Assembly: GCA_012103455.1 (NCBI GenBank) | Contig: WLWT01000001.1 | Span: forward strand, 3,107,288 to 3,171,287 | Reading direction: 5' to 3' | Length of the DNA: 64,000 nt | From: Gammaproteobacteria bacterium | Lineage (GTDB): Bacteria; Pseudomonadota; Gammaproteobacteria; HK1 | Shown here: in pieces, positions 9,564-18,184 of the stretch | How the letters are laid out: every line of letters starts with the position of its first letter | Position numbering within the stretch: the first letter of the stretch is position 1 | Made by a program: the position numbers and the translations under genes | Notes under the pieces: generated by a model | What the model was told of the DNA's origin: nothing | Seen by the model: the letters and a program-made list of their open reading frames with translations, nothing else | Database searches by the model: none

Positions 9564-10226
9564 ATGATCCTTAAGGGCAATCAGCGTGCCGGAGGGCGGC
9601 AAATGGCACTTCCCCTGCTCAACGGCGAACAAAACGAGCATGTAAATGTCCATGAAGTTCGTGGATTTATTGCGTCAAACGTATTGGAAGCGCTGAACGA
9701 AGCCAATGCCTTGTCCAAGAGGACGCAGTGCAGGCAGTTCATGTACGCCCTGAGCCTGAATCCACCACAGGATGAGCGGGTCTCTATCGAGACCTTTGAA
9801 GCCACGCTGAATCGGGTCGAAAAGAAGCTCGGATTGGAGGGCAGCCGCGTATCGTTGTATTCCACGAAAAAGAAGGCCACCGTCATGCCCACTGCGTCTG
9901 GAGCCGGATCGATAGCGAGGAAATGAAAGCGATCAATATCTCGCACCTCAAAATCAAGCTGAACGAGATAGCCAAGTCCCTGTATCTGGAGCACGGCTGG
10001 CAGATGCCGGATGGATTTCGGGACAAGAGCAGAAAAAATCCGCTCAACTACACTCGCGCTGAATGGCAACAAGCGTTGCGCATTGGCCGCAAGCCTTCCA
10101 ATATCAAACGCGAGCTACAGGAAAGCTGGGCGATATCGGACAGTAAACAGAGTTTTTCCAATGCCTTGCAAGAGCAAGGCTACTATCTGGCACAGGGCAA
10201 GAGCCCAGAGAACTGTCCTGGAAATA
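9564..10226 (+). pseudogene. Mobilisation relaxase, frameshifted and truncated
   Basis: The nicking enzyme of a mobilisable element. MILKGNQRAGGRQMALPLLN and EHVNVHEVRGF are the conserved start of this relaxase group. One base is missing near 9843. In the shifted frame it reads RIVVFHEKEGHRHAHCVWSR, with the metal-binding HxH motif, then KAINISHLKIKLNEIAKSLY and YTRAEWQQALRIGRKP. The C-terminal part is removed by the IS630 element at 10227. The ATG at 9564 follows GAGGGG. It forms a mobC-relaxase pair with the gene upstream. Confidence 0.8.
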
Positions 10227-11334
10227 CTAATTCGGAAAAAAATTACCCGACATCAATTCAGAATATATCTGACATGCTCTTCATAGAAAAACCGTTTAAT
10301 TATTTGCGTATTGCGTTGCAGTGAGTGCAACACCGAACGAGCCAAGGCCACCCGTTGCTCCTTTGTAGCCACCACTGTCCGCCCAATCCGTTGGCTTTTT
10401 ACGTGATGCCATACTAGCTCATCAGGATTGAGTTCCGGTGAATACGGCGGTAACCATACTAACGTGAGCTTACCTTGGCTAGTGCGGACAAATTCTTGCA
10501 CCTTCTTGGCTCGATGAATGGGATGGCCATCAACAACCCAATAGACCGATCGCTTGGCGTTGTGCAGCAAACGCCTTGGAAAGTCGATAAAAACGTCTGC
10601 GGTTACCCGTGATTCGCTCACCATGAAACGCAGGTGACCCTTCGGCGAAACGGCTGACAGCATACTTACGCTAAAGCGCCGACCCGTTTTCGCTACAACC
10701 GGCGTATCACCCCGTACCCCCCAAGTGGTACCACGATGATAATCCGACCGGATCGTCGATTCGTCGCCAAAATAGACCCGCGCTCGCCGCCTTTTCGCTT
10801 CTTGTTGTACTTCAGGCCAAGTTTCTCTTAACCATACCTTAACCTGAGCAGGGTCTGGCTCGTATGCCTTAAACCCAGGGCGCTGCGCACTCATCCCCAA
10901 ACGAGACAGGCTATTGCCCACCGAGCGCTCACTGACTTCGATGCCAAATTTGTCTTTCAGTCATATCTGAATCATCGAGCGCGTCCACAGGGCATCGTGA
11001 AAATCCAATTGCAACGGATTCGTTTTAACCCGTTCACGTAAGCGATCCGCATATTCATCGGGACACTTTCTTGGGCGGCCCGTGCTCTTGCCGGTGGACA
11101 GCGCCTGTTCACCACCTTGCTCATACCTGGATAACCAATCGTCAATGCAAGAACGATGGAATCCGAGGGCTTTAATTACTTTTTCAGGGCTTTCACCCGA
11201 TAATACTTGCGCAACCGCGTGCCTACGGATGGCTTCTCGCGCGGAATGGGGCAGTGAGCGACCGTCTGTCTTTTTCATAGTATCACTATAACACATTTTA
11301 TTAATTTGTGTCGGGTAATTTTTTGCCGAAGTAG
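10227..11334 (-). mobile_element. IS630-family element type A, copy 1
   Basis: The 1108-bp element has terminal repeats CTAATTCGG...TTACCCGACA and CTACTTCGG...TTACCCGACA, with TA on both outer sides. The same element occurs at 11917-13024 in the opposite orientation. The left flank is relaxase and the right flank is a type III modification gene. The flanks do not rejoin into one gene, so a deletion or recombination has happened beside this copy. Confidence 0.9.
10253..11278 (-). pseudogene. IS630-family transposase (type A) with in-frame TGA
   Basis: Reads MKKTDGRSLPHSAREAIRR, a helix-turn-helix domain, then a DDE_3 core with Asp in ARVYFGDES, Asp in VVDGHPIHRA and Glu in PPYSPELNPDELVWHHVK. 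After TRSMIQI there is a TGA, and the same frame then continues LKDKFGIEVSERSVGN. Family members usually have Trp or another residue at that place. The identical stop is present in copy 2. It may be an inherited nonsense mutation or a readthrough site. The first ATG of the frame, six codons earlier, is also possible. Confidence 0.8.
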
Positions 11335-11916
11335 TATGTGCTGTGCGTTACCGTTTTTAATGTCTCGACTGGTCGTTGACCACTGGAAATTGGAGTTGAA
11401 TTTGATACCGTAGGCGGGTCGAAATAGATGCACTGCACCTTACCCCGCAATCCCTCCCGTTCCGCCAGTGAAGCCATTACCTGCAGGCTGTCTCCCAGAA
11501 TCATCCGGTTCGACCAATTGGCCTCGTGCTGGTAGAACTCGGTTTTCGCGGCTTCATTGGGCAGGCCGTTGAAGTCGGCGAACAGATCAGCCTGCGCCGA
11601 TTGCGCCTGTTCCGTCTTTTCGGTCTGGCGGCGCAGGTCATCAATCAATGCCTTGGGGTGAATTTTTTCCTGAGATATACCCATCACACTTCAAGATGCG
11701 AACATCGGTGCATTAATAATGTGAAACCTATCAGTGATTCTTTTTCTCAATAAAATCTTTCGTCTTCCAATGCGCTTGAAAAAATTCAAAGAGGCTTCCC
11801 GAAAATCTATAAACTTCTCATAGTACCGATTATAAGTAACCGCTTCATGCATCATTTTCCAAAGTCGCTCAATTGGATTTAAATTCGGTGAATAGGGCGG
11901 CAAATAGTGTAATCTA

Positions 11917-13024
11917 CTACTTCGGCAAAAAATTACCCGACACAAATTAATAAAATGTGTTATAGTGATACTATGAAAAAGACAGACGGTCGCTCACTGC
12001 CCCATTCCGCGCGAGAAGCCATCCGCAGGCACGCGGTTGCGCAAGTATTATCGGGTGAAAGCCCTGAAAAAGTAATTAAAGCCCTCGGATTTCATCGTTC
12101 TTGCATTGACGATTGGTTATCCAGATATGAGCAAGGTGGTGAACAGGCGCTGTCCACCGGCAAGATCACGGGCCGCCCAAGAAAGTGTCCCGATGAATAT
12201 GCGGATCGCTTACGTGAACTAGTTAAAACGAATCCGTTGCAATTGGATTTTCACGATGCCTTGTGGACGCGCTCGATGATTCAGATATGACTGAAAGACA
12301 AATTTGGCATCGAGGTCAGCGAGCGCTCGGTGGGCAATAGCCTGTCTCGTTGGGGGATGAGTGCGCAGCGCCCTGGGTTTAAGGCATACGAGCAAAACCC
12401 TGATCAGGTTAAGGTATGGTTAAGAGAAACTTGGCCTGAAGTACAACGAGAAGCGAAAAGGCGCCGAGCGCGGGTCTATTTTGGCGACGAATCGACGATC
12501 CGGTCGGATTATCATCGTGGTACCACTTGGGGGGTACGGGGTGATACGCCAGTTGTAGCGAAAACGGGTCGGCGCTTTAGTGTGAATAGGCTGTCAGCCG
12601 TTTCGCCGAAGGGTCACCTGCGTTTCATGGTAACCGAATCACGGGTAACCGCAGACGTTTTTATCGACTTTCTAAGGCGTTTGTTGCACAACGCCAAGCG
12701 ATCGGTCTATTTGATTGTTGATGGCCATCCCATTCATCGAGCCAAGAAAGTGCAAGAATTTGTCCGCACTAGCCAAGGTAAGCTCACGTTAGTATGGTTA
12801 CCGCCGTATTCACCGGAACTCAATCCTGATGAGCTAGTATGGCATCATGTAAAAAGCCAACGAATTGGGCGGACAGTGGTGGCTACAAAGGAGCAACGGG
12901 TGGCCTTGGCTCGTTCGGTGTTGCACTCACTGCAACACAATACGCAAATAATTAAACGGTTTTTCTATGAAAAGCATGTCAGATATATTCTGAATTAATG
13001 TCGGGTAATTTTTTTCCGAATTAG
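11917..13024 (+). mobile_element. IS630-family element type A, copy 2, nested in type B
   Basis: The 1108-bp element is nearly identical to copy 1 but inverted relative to it. TA is duplicated at 11915-11916 and 13025-13026, and the interrupted type B sequence rejoins exactly when it is removed. It is therefore a simple insertion that came after the type B element. Confidence 0.92.
11973..12998 (+). pseudogene. IS630-family transposase (type A) with in-frame TGA, copy 2
   Basis: The same protein as at 10253-11278, with a few substitutions (for example SLSRWGM for SLSRLGM and KITGRPRKC for KSTGRPRKC). The frame stops at TGA after TRSMIQI and reopens in frame at LKDKFGIEVSERSVGN through to YILN. 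DDE residues are intact in FGDES, VDGHPIH and ELNPDE. Two diverged copies sharing the stop means the element moved, or was mobilised by another copy, while carrying it. Confidence 0.82.
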
Positions 13025-14157
13025 TAATGTTTGAGTCCTTGGCATAAGACTGAACGTCTTTGCTCTTATGATAAGCCGCATTATCCCAAATTACATGAAT
13101 GTCTTTCTCTGGTGCATGCCGTTTGCGTAGAGATTTTAGAAAAGATTTAATGGTTTGCGCATTCACTCGCTCAACTTCAGTGTGGATTATTTTGTGACCA
13201 TCCAAAGATACAGCACCAATGAAATTCAATCGTGTTTGACGAGCCGTTGTGGCAATACTTTTTCGAGTGCCTCTTAAAATCCATCCACAGGCCAACCGCG
13301 TTTGATACTGCGGATGAAAACTGTCCGAGAAATAGATTAAACCCTTGTTTTTAGGGTCTTTCGAAAGATGTTCATAGTCTTTGACAAACGCTTTTTGCGC
13401 CTGTGCGTTTGCTTTCGCTGGCACTGCATGAGGCTTCTTATGGCAGAAATTATTGCGATGCAGCCATTTTGTCATGCCGCTTACACTGTAAACCTTACCA
13501 AAATTCAACTTCACATAAGTGCAAATGTCCTTAACATAAGGATAAGTCATTCCTTCTACGTGTTTAACGAGCTTTGCTGTTTCATTCTCGTCTAAATCAC
13601 TTTTGCTGCCCCCGTTTTCGGGCTTCAGCTTAGCTTTAGAAAAATAATCATCGACATGGCGTCTAATAGTCTCATCATCTAAAAGCAAAATCCTAGCAAT
13701 TTCTGAATAACTATAACCCTCATCAAAAGCTAAAACAGCTTTTATTCGGTCTCGAATACGCCCATCTCTCTCTTTACGATGAGATTTTATGAGTTCATCG
13801 CGCTCGCTCGGTGTTAAATGATTGTTCATAAGCTTATTTTGACCATAATCAGCTAGCTAATGTAAGTATTCTAGTTTCGCATTTTCAATGGCGATGGGTA
13901 TATACAGCGGCGGGGCGTGAACGACTAAATCTGACCAATCCTGTTCATCCTTGCCGCGCCAGACCAGTTGCGGATCCAGGTCACGATTTCTTGTTTCTTT
14001 TTCCTCGGCCAGATGACCTGCTGCGTCAGGGCGCTTATAGGCGGTGCGAATAGCGCTCTTGTCTTTTTCGTGCAGAGCGACCTCGTATTCCGCGGTGGGG
14101 ATATTGATCCGCTTATCGCTTTCGTGGGTCAGCGTTTCAACTTTTTTAGGATATTTT

Positions 14158-14592
14158 TTAGCCATCTTGTGTTTCCCTGAACGGGTTTTTGATGGTCAGT
14201 TGTTCAATCGTTTGCCCATGTTGTAAATCTTCACTGTAGAGGGTTCTGCATCCGGCCTCCAACGCCGCTGCGATAATCAGGGAATCGTAAAAACGATATT
14301 GGTAGCGTGACTGGAGTTTCAACCCATGCTGATAAAGACCGACTGAGGGGTTGATTTTCCATAGTGGTGCCAGGGTATCGGCCAAAAAGGCATTGACTTG
14401 CGCTGGCGTTGCCCTAACTTGCAGTTTCGTTGTGATTACGTTCAGAGTTTCCTGCACCACCTGATAGCTAATCACGGTGTTATCTGTTATCAATGCATGA
14501 GCAACACAGTCCTTAGCGATGGCTTGTTTTTGTGGCGCCGTTTCATCAAACATGTAAATTAGGATATTACTGTCAAAAAAATTAGCATTCAT
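14158..14592 (-). CDS. PIN-domain toxin (VapC-like)
   Basis: A ribonuclease-type toxin of 144 residues. FFDSNILIYMFDE gives the first acidic residue of the PIN active site, SYQVVQETLNVIT the Glu, and YRFYDSLIIAAALEAGCRTLYSEDLQHGQ the last Asp cluster. It overlaps the antitoxin gene by 11 bp and the start of the type III mod gene by 8 bp, so all three were probably co-transcribed. The RNA target cannot be inferred from sequence. Confidence 0.85.
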   Translation of the reverse strand: MNANFFDSNILIYMFDETAPQKQAIAKDCVAHALITDNTVISYQVVQETLNVITTKLQVRATPAQVNAFLADTLAPLWKINPSVGLYQHGLKLQSRYQYRFYDSLIIAAALEAGCRTLYSEDLQHGQTIEQLTIKNPFRETQDG

Positions 14593-14812
14593 TCATTTCG
14601 TCCCGAGTGAATTTCCGCCCACCCGTACGCACCGTTTTACACATCTCTTCAATATTTGCCATGGCAATCTCCGCCTGTCGCTTACGCTGGCGTTGCGCAT
14701 AGTCTTCCAGCCATTCACGGAATTTGGCGTTGAGCGTGGTGTGCTCGCTTTTCGCGCGCTGACGGGCGGCCTCAATCAAGTGCTCATCGGCACTTAAGGT
14801 GATGTTTTTCAT
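14582..14812 (-). CDS. Ribbon-helix-helix antitoxin
   Basis: The 76 residues start MKNITLSADEHLIEAARQRA, a CopG/Arc-like beta strand and helix, followed by TTLNAKFREWLEDYAQRQ. The charged C-terminal half probably binds the toxin. It lies directly upstream of, and overlaps, the PIN toxin gene. A 30-bp perfect palindrome that probably serves as its operator lies just upstream but is split by a MITE (see 14828-14960). Confidence 0.82.
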   Translation of the reverse strand: MKNITLSADEHLIEAARQRAKSEHTTLNAKFREWLEDYAQRQRKRQAEIAMANIEEMCKTVRTGGRKFTRDEMNEC

Positions 14813-14827
14813 ATGATTGCCCTCAAT

Positions 14828-14960
14828 ACACTATAGGGCACCTCTAATAATCCACATTCCGAAATCTGATGATCAATAAAATCAGTCACTTACGCTCTAG
14901 CAAAACGTTAAAATCGTAATTTTTAGAGGTGCCCTATAATAGTGCACACTATTATAGTGT
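14828..14960 (-). promoter_or_regulatory. Operator palindrome of the toxin-antitoxin operon, split by a MITE
   Basis: Joining 14828-14835 to 14939-14960 across the MITE gives a perfect palindrome with 14-bp arms (ACACTATAATAGTG and CACTATTATAGTGT) around a central CA. A TATAAT hexamer lies in the arms on the minus strand. Such palindromes 15-40 bp in front of RHH antitoxin genes are normally bound by the antitoxin. The MITE leaves only one arm and most of the second adjoining. Confidence 0.7.
14836..14934. repeat. Short MITE (99 bp) in the antitoxin operator
   Basis: Ends GGGCACCTCTAATAAT and, reversed, GGGCACCTCTAAAAATTAC. TATA is duplicated at 14832-14835 and 14935-14938. The ends match the 140-bp family elsewhere in the window, but the AT-rich interior is unrelated, so it is a distinct subfamily or internal-deletion derivative. 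Confidence 0.85.
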
Positions 14961-15015
14961 AGAAGTAATAAAAGAACACCCGGCTGTTCTCATCAAATCG
15001 GCATAGCCGCTGATT

Positions 15016-15597
15016 TCAAGGCGACAGATGCCCGGGATTTTTTCTCCTCCATTCAAGCATTTCCAGCAACTGAATGCGGCCAATATTTCGCGCCTCGAAT
15101 TTGAGATCGAAAAGACTTTTTGAGGTCACTTTTTTCAGCCTGCTCCCTGCATGGGTCGTGGTTCCCTTGCGCACGGATTTTTCACGGGGCCACCAGATCA
15201 GCAATCCAATGTGTTGCACGGTCTCGTTCAGATAGCCGTGCTCCCTGAAAAGGGCGATAAGCCAGTCCCAGAAATATTTACCATTGGCAAGCTGCTTTTT
15301 ATAGTCGTCCTTGTGCGCCGTTTTCACTTCGATAGCAAACAGATAAAGCGTATTGGCGTGCGAAACGGCTATCAGGGCATCACACATTTTCGCCAGGTGT
15401 TTGGGTGGGCTGGCGCTGAAAAACGCCAGACCCTTCTCTTCTTTAGCGTGTTTAAGGCAGAAGGCCATACTGTGCTTATGCGGCGATCTTATTTCGACCC
15501 TCGCTTCGTTTTGTACGATCCAGTCTCTATCGTTGCGCAGTAAATGGTAGCGCGAACCAATGGTGTCCCGAATGATGTCAATCACGGTTCCGTTCAT
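15016..15597 (-). CDS. Possible PD-(D/E)XK nuclease-like protein paired with an ATPase
   Basis: The 193 residues belong to no family I can name. KMCDALIAVSHANTLYLFAI followed by EVKTAHKDDYKKQL gives an Asp, a beta strand and E-x-K spacing typical of PD-(D/E)XK nucleases. KYFWDWLIALFREHG is a helix after it. The gene overlaps the end of the ATPase gene by 20 bp, so the two were one operon. ATPase-nuclease pairs are common in phage-defence and DNA-repair systems; the role here is inferred. Confidence 0.55.
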   Translation of the reverse strand: MNGTVIDIIRDTIGSRYHLLRNDRDWIVQNEARVEIRSPHKHSMAFCLKHAKEEKGLAFFSASPPKHLAKMCDALIAVSHANTLYLFAIEVKTAHKDDYKKQLANGKYFWDWLIALFREHGYLNETVQHIGLLIWWPREKSVRKGTTTHAGSRLKKVTSKSLFDLKFEARNIGRIQLLEMLEWRRKNPGHLSP

Positions 15598-16450
15598 ACC
15601 GTTTTTCCTGCAAACTGTAGTAGATGTCGTCGTTGACTTTGTTCAGGTCAGTAATCACCTGATCAAAGGTGGTGGCGTAAATACCGTCCTGTGATGTTAT
15701 CTCAAAGGGTTTGATTTCTTGTTCATCAAACAGGTAGGCGGCGACTTTATCGGGGTCGAGAACTTCTTCGGCCTGGTATTTATGCTTTTTTCGCAAGGTT
15801 CCATCGTCCTGACTGAGCATGATCAGGGTATTGAATTCGCGGACGATATAATCGCTGTGGGTGCTGATCACGATATTCATCCCGGCATTGACCAGTTTCG
15901 CCAGCAGCCGGGCGATCTGGCGCTGGTTCTCCGGGTGAATATTGAGTTCCGGTTCGTCAATCATCAACAGATCGCCCCGCTTCGCCTGGTTTTCCAGGTA
16001 AAACCAGAGGCCGAACAGGCTTTTGACGGTACTGGATGTCATATGCAGCCCCAGGGTCCGGGTAGCCTGTCCATCCCGCTTTTTCTGGTAGGGTTTAAAG
16101 GCGTATCGTCGGTGCGTCCGTCCACGCGGTAAGCGCCCTGGGCGAGTTTCTTTTTCAATTCCTCCGCGAATAGATGAAAATCGCTGGCGCTCCCGCGTTG
16201 AATGTCGGCAAGCTGGTTTAACCAGTCAATATAGTGGGCGATGGGCATAGCGTAGCGGGAACGGATAACATCCCGTAGCAGTTCACTGAGATCAATGTTT
16301 TCCCTGGAGGCATGATGCAACAGCGCCGTGCGGCGCGTACCCAGTTCGCGGAAAAAGAGGTGTAGGCCGTTGCGCTCAGCAGGCATCAGAAATACGTCGG
16401 GAGGCAGGCGCTCAAGCACGCCCTGGCGCAAACCCGCCACGCCTCCGATT
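15578..16450 (-). pseudogene. AAA/ABC-type (OLD-like) ATPase, N-terminally truncated and frameshifted
   Basis: The C-terminal half of an AAA_15/AAA_21-type ATPase. LLMIDEPELNIHPENQRQIA is the Walker B and D-loop region and NIVISTHSDYIVREFNT the His switch. The middle part reads VFLMPAERNGLHLFFRELG. Near 16115 one base change breaks the frame; another frame restores YAFKPYQKKRDGQATRTLGL leading into HMTSSTVKSLFGLW. The N-terminus with Walker A is removed by the ISL3 element at 16451. It overlaps the nuclease-like gene and probably worked with it. Confidence 0.75.
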
Positions 16451-17779
16451 GGCTCTTCCCTTCTTTAAGTGGGTGGTTTTCAGCGATGTATGCCAGTGGG
16501 ATATAAATCCAGCCCACCCAGATGAAAGTAGATCGCTGCCTTATATCGTTCACGGTTTCTGAAACCACACGCTCGATTCTTCAAACTTTGGATCGTGCTG
16601 TTAATGCCTTCTGCTCGTCCATTGTTGGCCTTAAGAACAATAGCGTTGACGATGCCCCACAAATGCGCTTTAATCGTTCTAGCCACTTCCTTGATGGGTT
16701 CTAGGCGACATCGCTGAGCCCAGCTCAACCACTTCTTCCAGGCTTTGATTGCCCAAGTTGTGGATGGGTAATTCCATAAGCTCATCGCCAGTTCACCGAT
16801 AGCCCAGGCACGAGCTGTTTTAAGGGTTGAGTGTCTCAGTGGTTCAAAGTTATCCCACTGCTCTTTAGACAGGTTCTCAGGGTTTGTCAGCCCGTTGTAA
16901 CGAGTTCCCTTTAGCCACTCTACACCCTTGCTTATAAGGGTTTTATTCTCTTCCATGCGAACCATATTGACCGCTTTACCGAGGGATTGGGCAATAGGGA
17001 ATTTATCAAATGCTATCTTCTGGCCTGCCTGCGGAATAGTTTGCCTGACTGACTTGATATAAGCTTTGGACCTATCCATCGTCACACATTCGATACCTTT
17101 TTTGGCGTCATCCGCCAACGTATCAAAATACTCATTGAGGCTGTCGCTTTTACGCTCATCAGCGACATGGATAACGACGCCTTTATCGTGGTCGGTCACT
17201 ACTGTGACGTATTCGTGGTGCTTTTGAAAGAGGTCTCATCAACAGCGAGTCGCTTTGGAGATTGGGCATCCCTGCGAGCAAGACCTCTGTTCACGGCACG
17301 TTGCCCAATACCATCAATGGCGTTCCAGCTAAGCTTCATTTGTCGTGCAACAGCCTTGGTTGTTGCCTCTTTGAGCCAGTCAATGACCAAGGCTTCGAAC
17401 AGGGCTGTATATCGGGAGCCTGATTCAGCCCAAGGAACGTCAATGGCCAACACCTTGTGTTCAGGGTACTGGACACGGGGAACACGGGCAACGAGGATAG
17501 TTTGGAACTGACAGGTATCCCAATGCCGCCACTTCTGGATAATGTGGTCGTAACCCGGACAGGGCTTAGCGCAAACACGGCATTGGCAGCCTTTTTTGCC
17601 AGTGTGCTCAATAAAGACTTTAACCTGTTGCGCCTGAAGGGACAGCTCGACATCAGACACGAACCAGGGTGTTTCAATACCTAGTATTCGAGAATAGAGT
17701 TTCTTGTCGCGCATTGATGCATCTTTGCATTGAGTGTTTTAGATTATGCTAAACCACCCACTTAAAGAAGGGAAGAGCC
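16451..17779 (-). mobile_element. ISL3-family element
   Basis: The 1329-bp element has 29-bp terminal repeats beginning GGCTCTTCCCTTCTTTAAGT at both ends. ISL3 elements normally make 8-bp target duplications. None is seen: the left flank is the ATPase gene and the right flank is IS630-B coding sequence. A deletion next to the element is likely. Confidence 0.88.
16480..17714 (-). pseudogene. ISL3-family transposase, frameshifted
   Basis: The first part (17714 to 17199) has a zinc-finger-like N-terminus with CQCRVCAKPCPGY and a helix-turn-helix, then the first Asp in RLAVDETSFK. The second part (17199 to 16480) starts VVTDHDKGVVIHVADERK and has the second Asp in CVTMDRSKAY, ending with the Glu region NNGRAEGINSTIQSLKN. 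The frames differ by one base at an AAAAG sequence near 17238. Reading it with a -1 shift gives FKKHHEYVTVVTDH, the family sequence. It could be a mutation or a programmed slip. Confidence 0.82.
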
Positions 17780-18182
17780 CCAAAATTCAACTTCACATAA
17801 GTGCAAATGTCCTTAACATAAGGATAAGTCATTCCTTCTATGTGTTTAACGAGCTTTGCTGTTTCATTCTCGTTTAAATCACTTTTGCTGCCTCCGTTTT
17901 CGGGCTTCAGCTTAGCTTTAGAAAAGTAATCATCGACATGGCGTCTAATAGTCTCATCATCTAAAAGCAAAATCCTAGAAATTTCTGAATAACTATAACC
18001 CTCATCAAAAGTTAAAACAGCTTTTATTCGGTCTCGAATACGTCCATCTCTCTCTTTACGATGAGATTTTATGAGTTCATCGCGCTCGCTCGGTGTTAAA
18101 TGATTTTTCATAAGCTTATTTTGACCATAATCAGCTAGCTAGTGCAAGTATTCTATATTCGCACTTTCAATGGCGATTGGTA
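17780..18182 (-). mobile_element. IS630-family element type B, copy 2 (right-end fragment)
   Basis: Only the right end and the first 110 or so transposase residues remain (MKNHLTPSERDELIKSHRKE to YVKLNFG). The rest is lost at the ISL3 junction. The terminus ATTGGTA at 18182 abuts TA and then the left end of copy 3, so two type B elements are in tandem sharing one TA. Confidence 0.88.
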
Positions 18183-18184
18183 TA

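Larger units (their letters stand above)
11691..13829 (-). pseudogene. IS630-family transposase (type B), split by IS630-A
   Basis: The N-terminal part (13025-13829) runs from MNNHLTPSERDELIKSHRKE to VQSYAKDSNI. The C-terminal part (11691-11916) runs from LHYLPPYSPNLNPIERLW to the end INAPMFAS. The two halves match the complete 342-residue transposase at 18198-19226. The insertion of IS630-A at a TA site separates the second and third catalytic residues, so this copy is inactive. Confidence 0.9.
11678..13900 (-). mobile_element. IS630-family element type B, copy 1, containing IS630-A copy 2
   Basis: Ends TACCCATCACACTTCAAGAT (left) and, reversed, TACCCATCGCCATTGAAAAT (right), with TA on both sides. 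Without the inner element it is 1113 bp, the same as copies 3 and 4. It sits in the type III mod gene, whose frame rejoins across it (HAPPLYI-SQEKIHP). The transposase is destroyed by the nested insertion. Confidence 0.9.
11335..14165 (-). pseudogene. mod: Type III restriction-modification methyltransferase (Mod), interrupted and truncated
   Basis: N-terminal part at 13903-14165: MAKKYPKKVETLTHESDKR, then NRDLDPQLVWRGKDEQDW and HAPPLYI. It resumes at 11675 after the nested elements as SQEKIHPKALIDDLRRQT, LGDSLQVMASLAEREGLRG and CIYFDPP. These are typical of type III Mod subunits, and DPPY is the catalytic motif of N6-adenine methylation. One base is missing at DPP; the other frame continues YGIKFNSNFQWSTTSRDIKN. 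The gene is cut at 11334 by IS630-A copy 1 and no res gene remains. Its ATG overlaps the PIN toxin stop by 8 bp. Confidence 0.8.
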
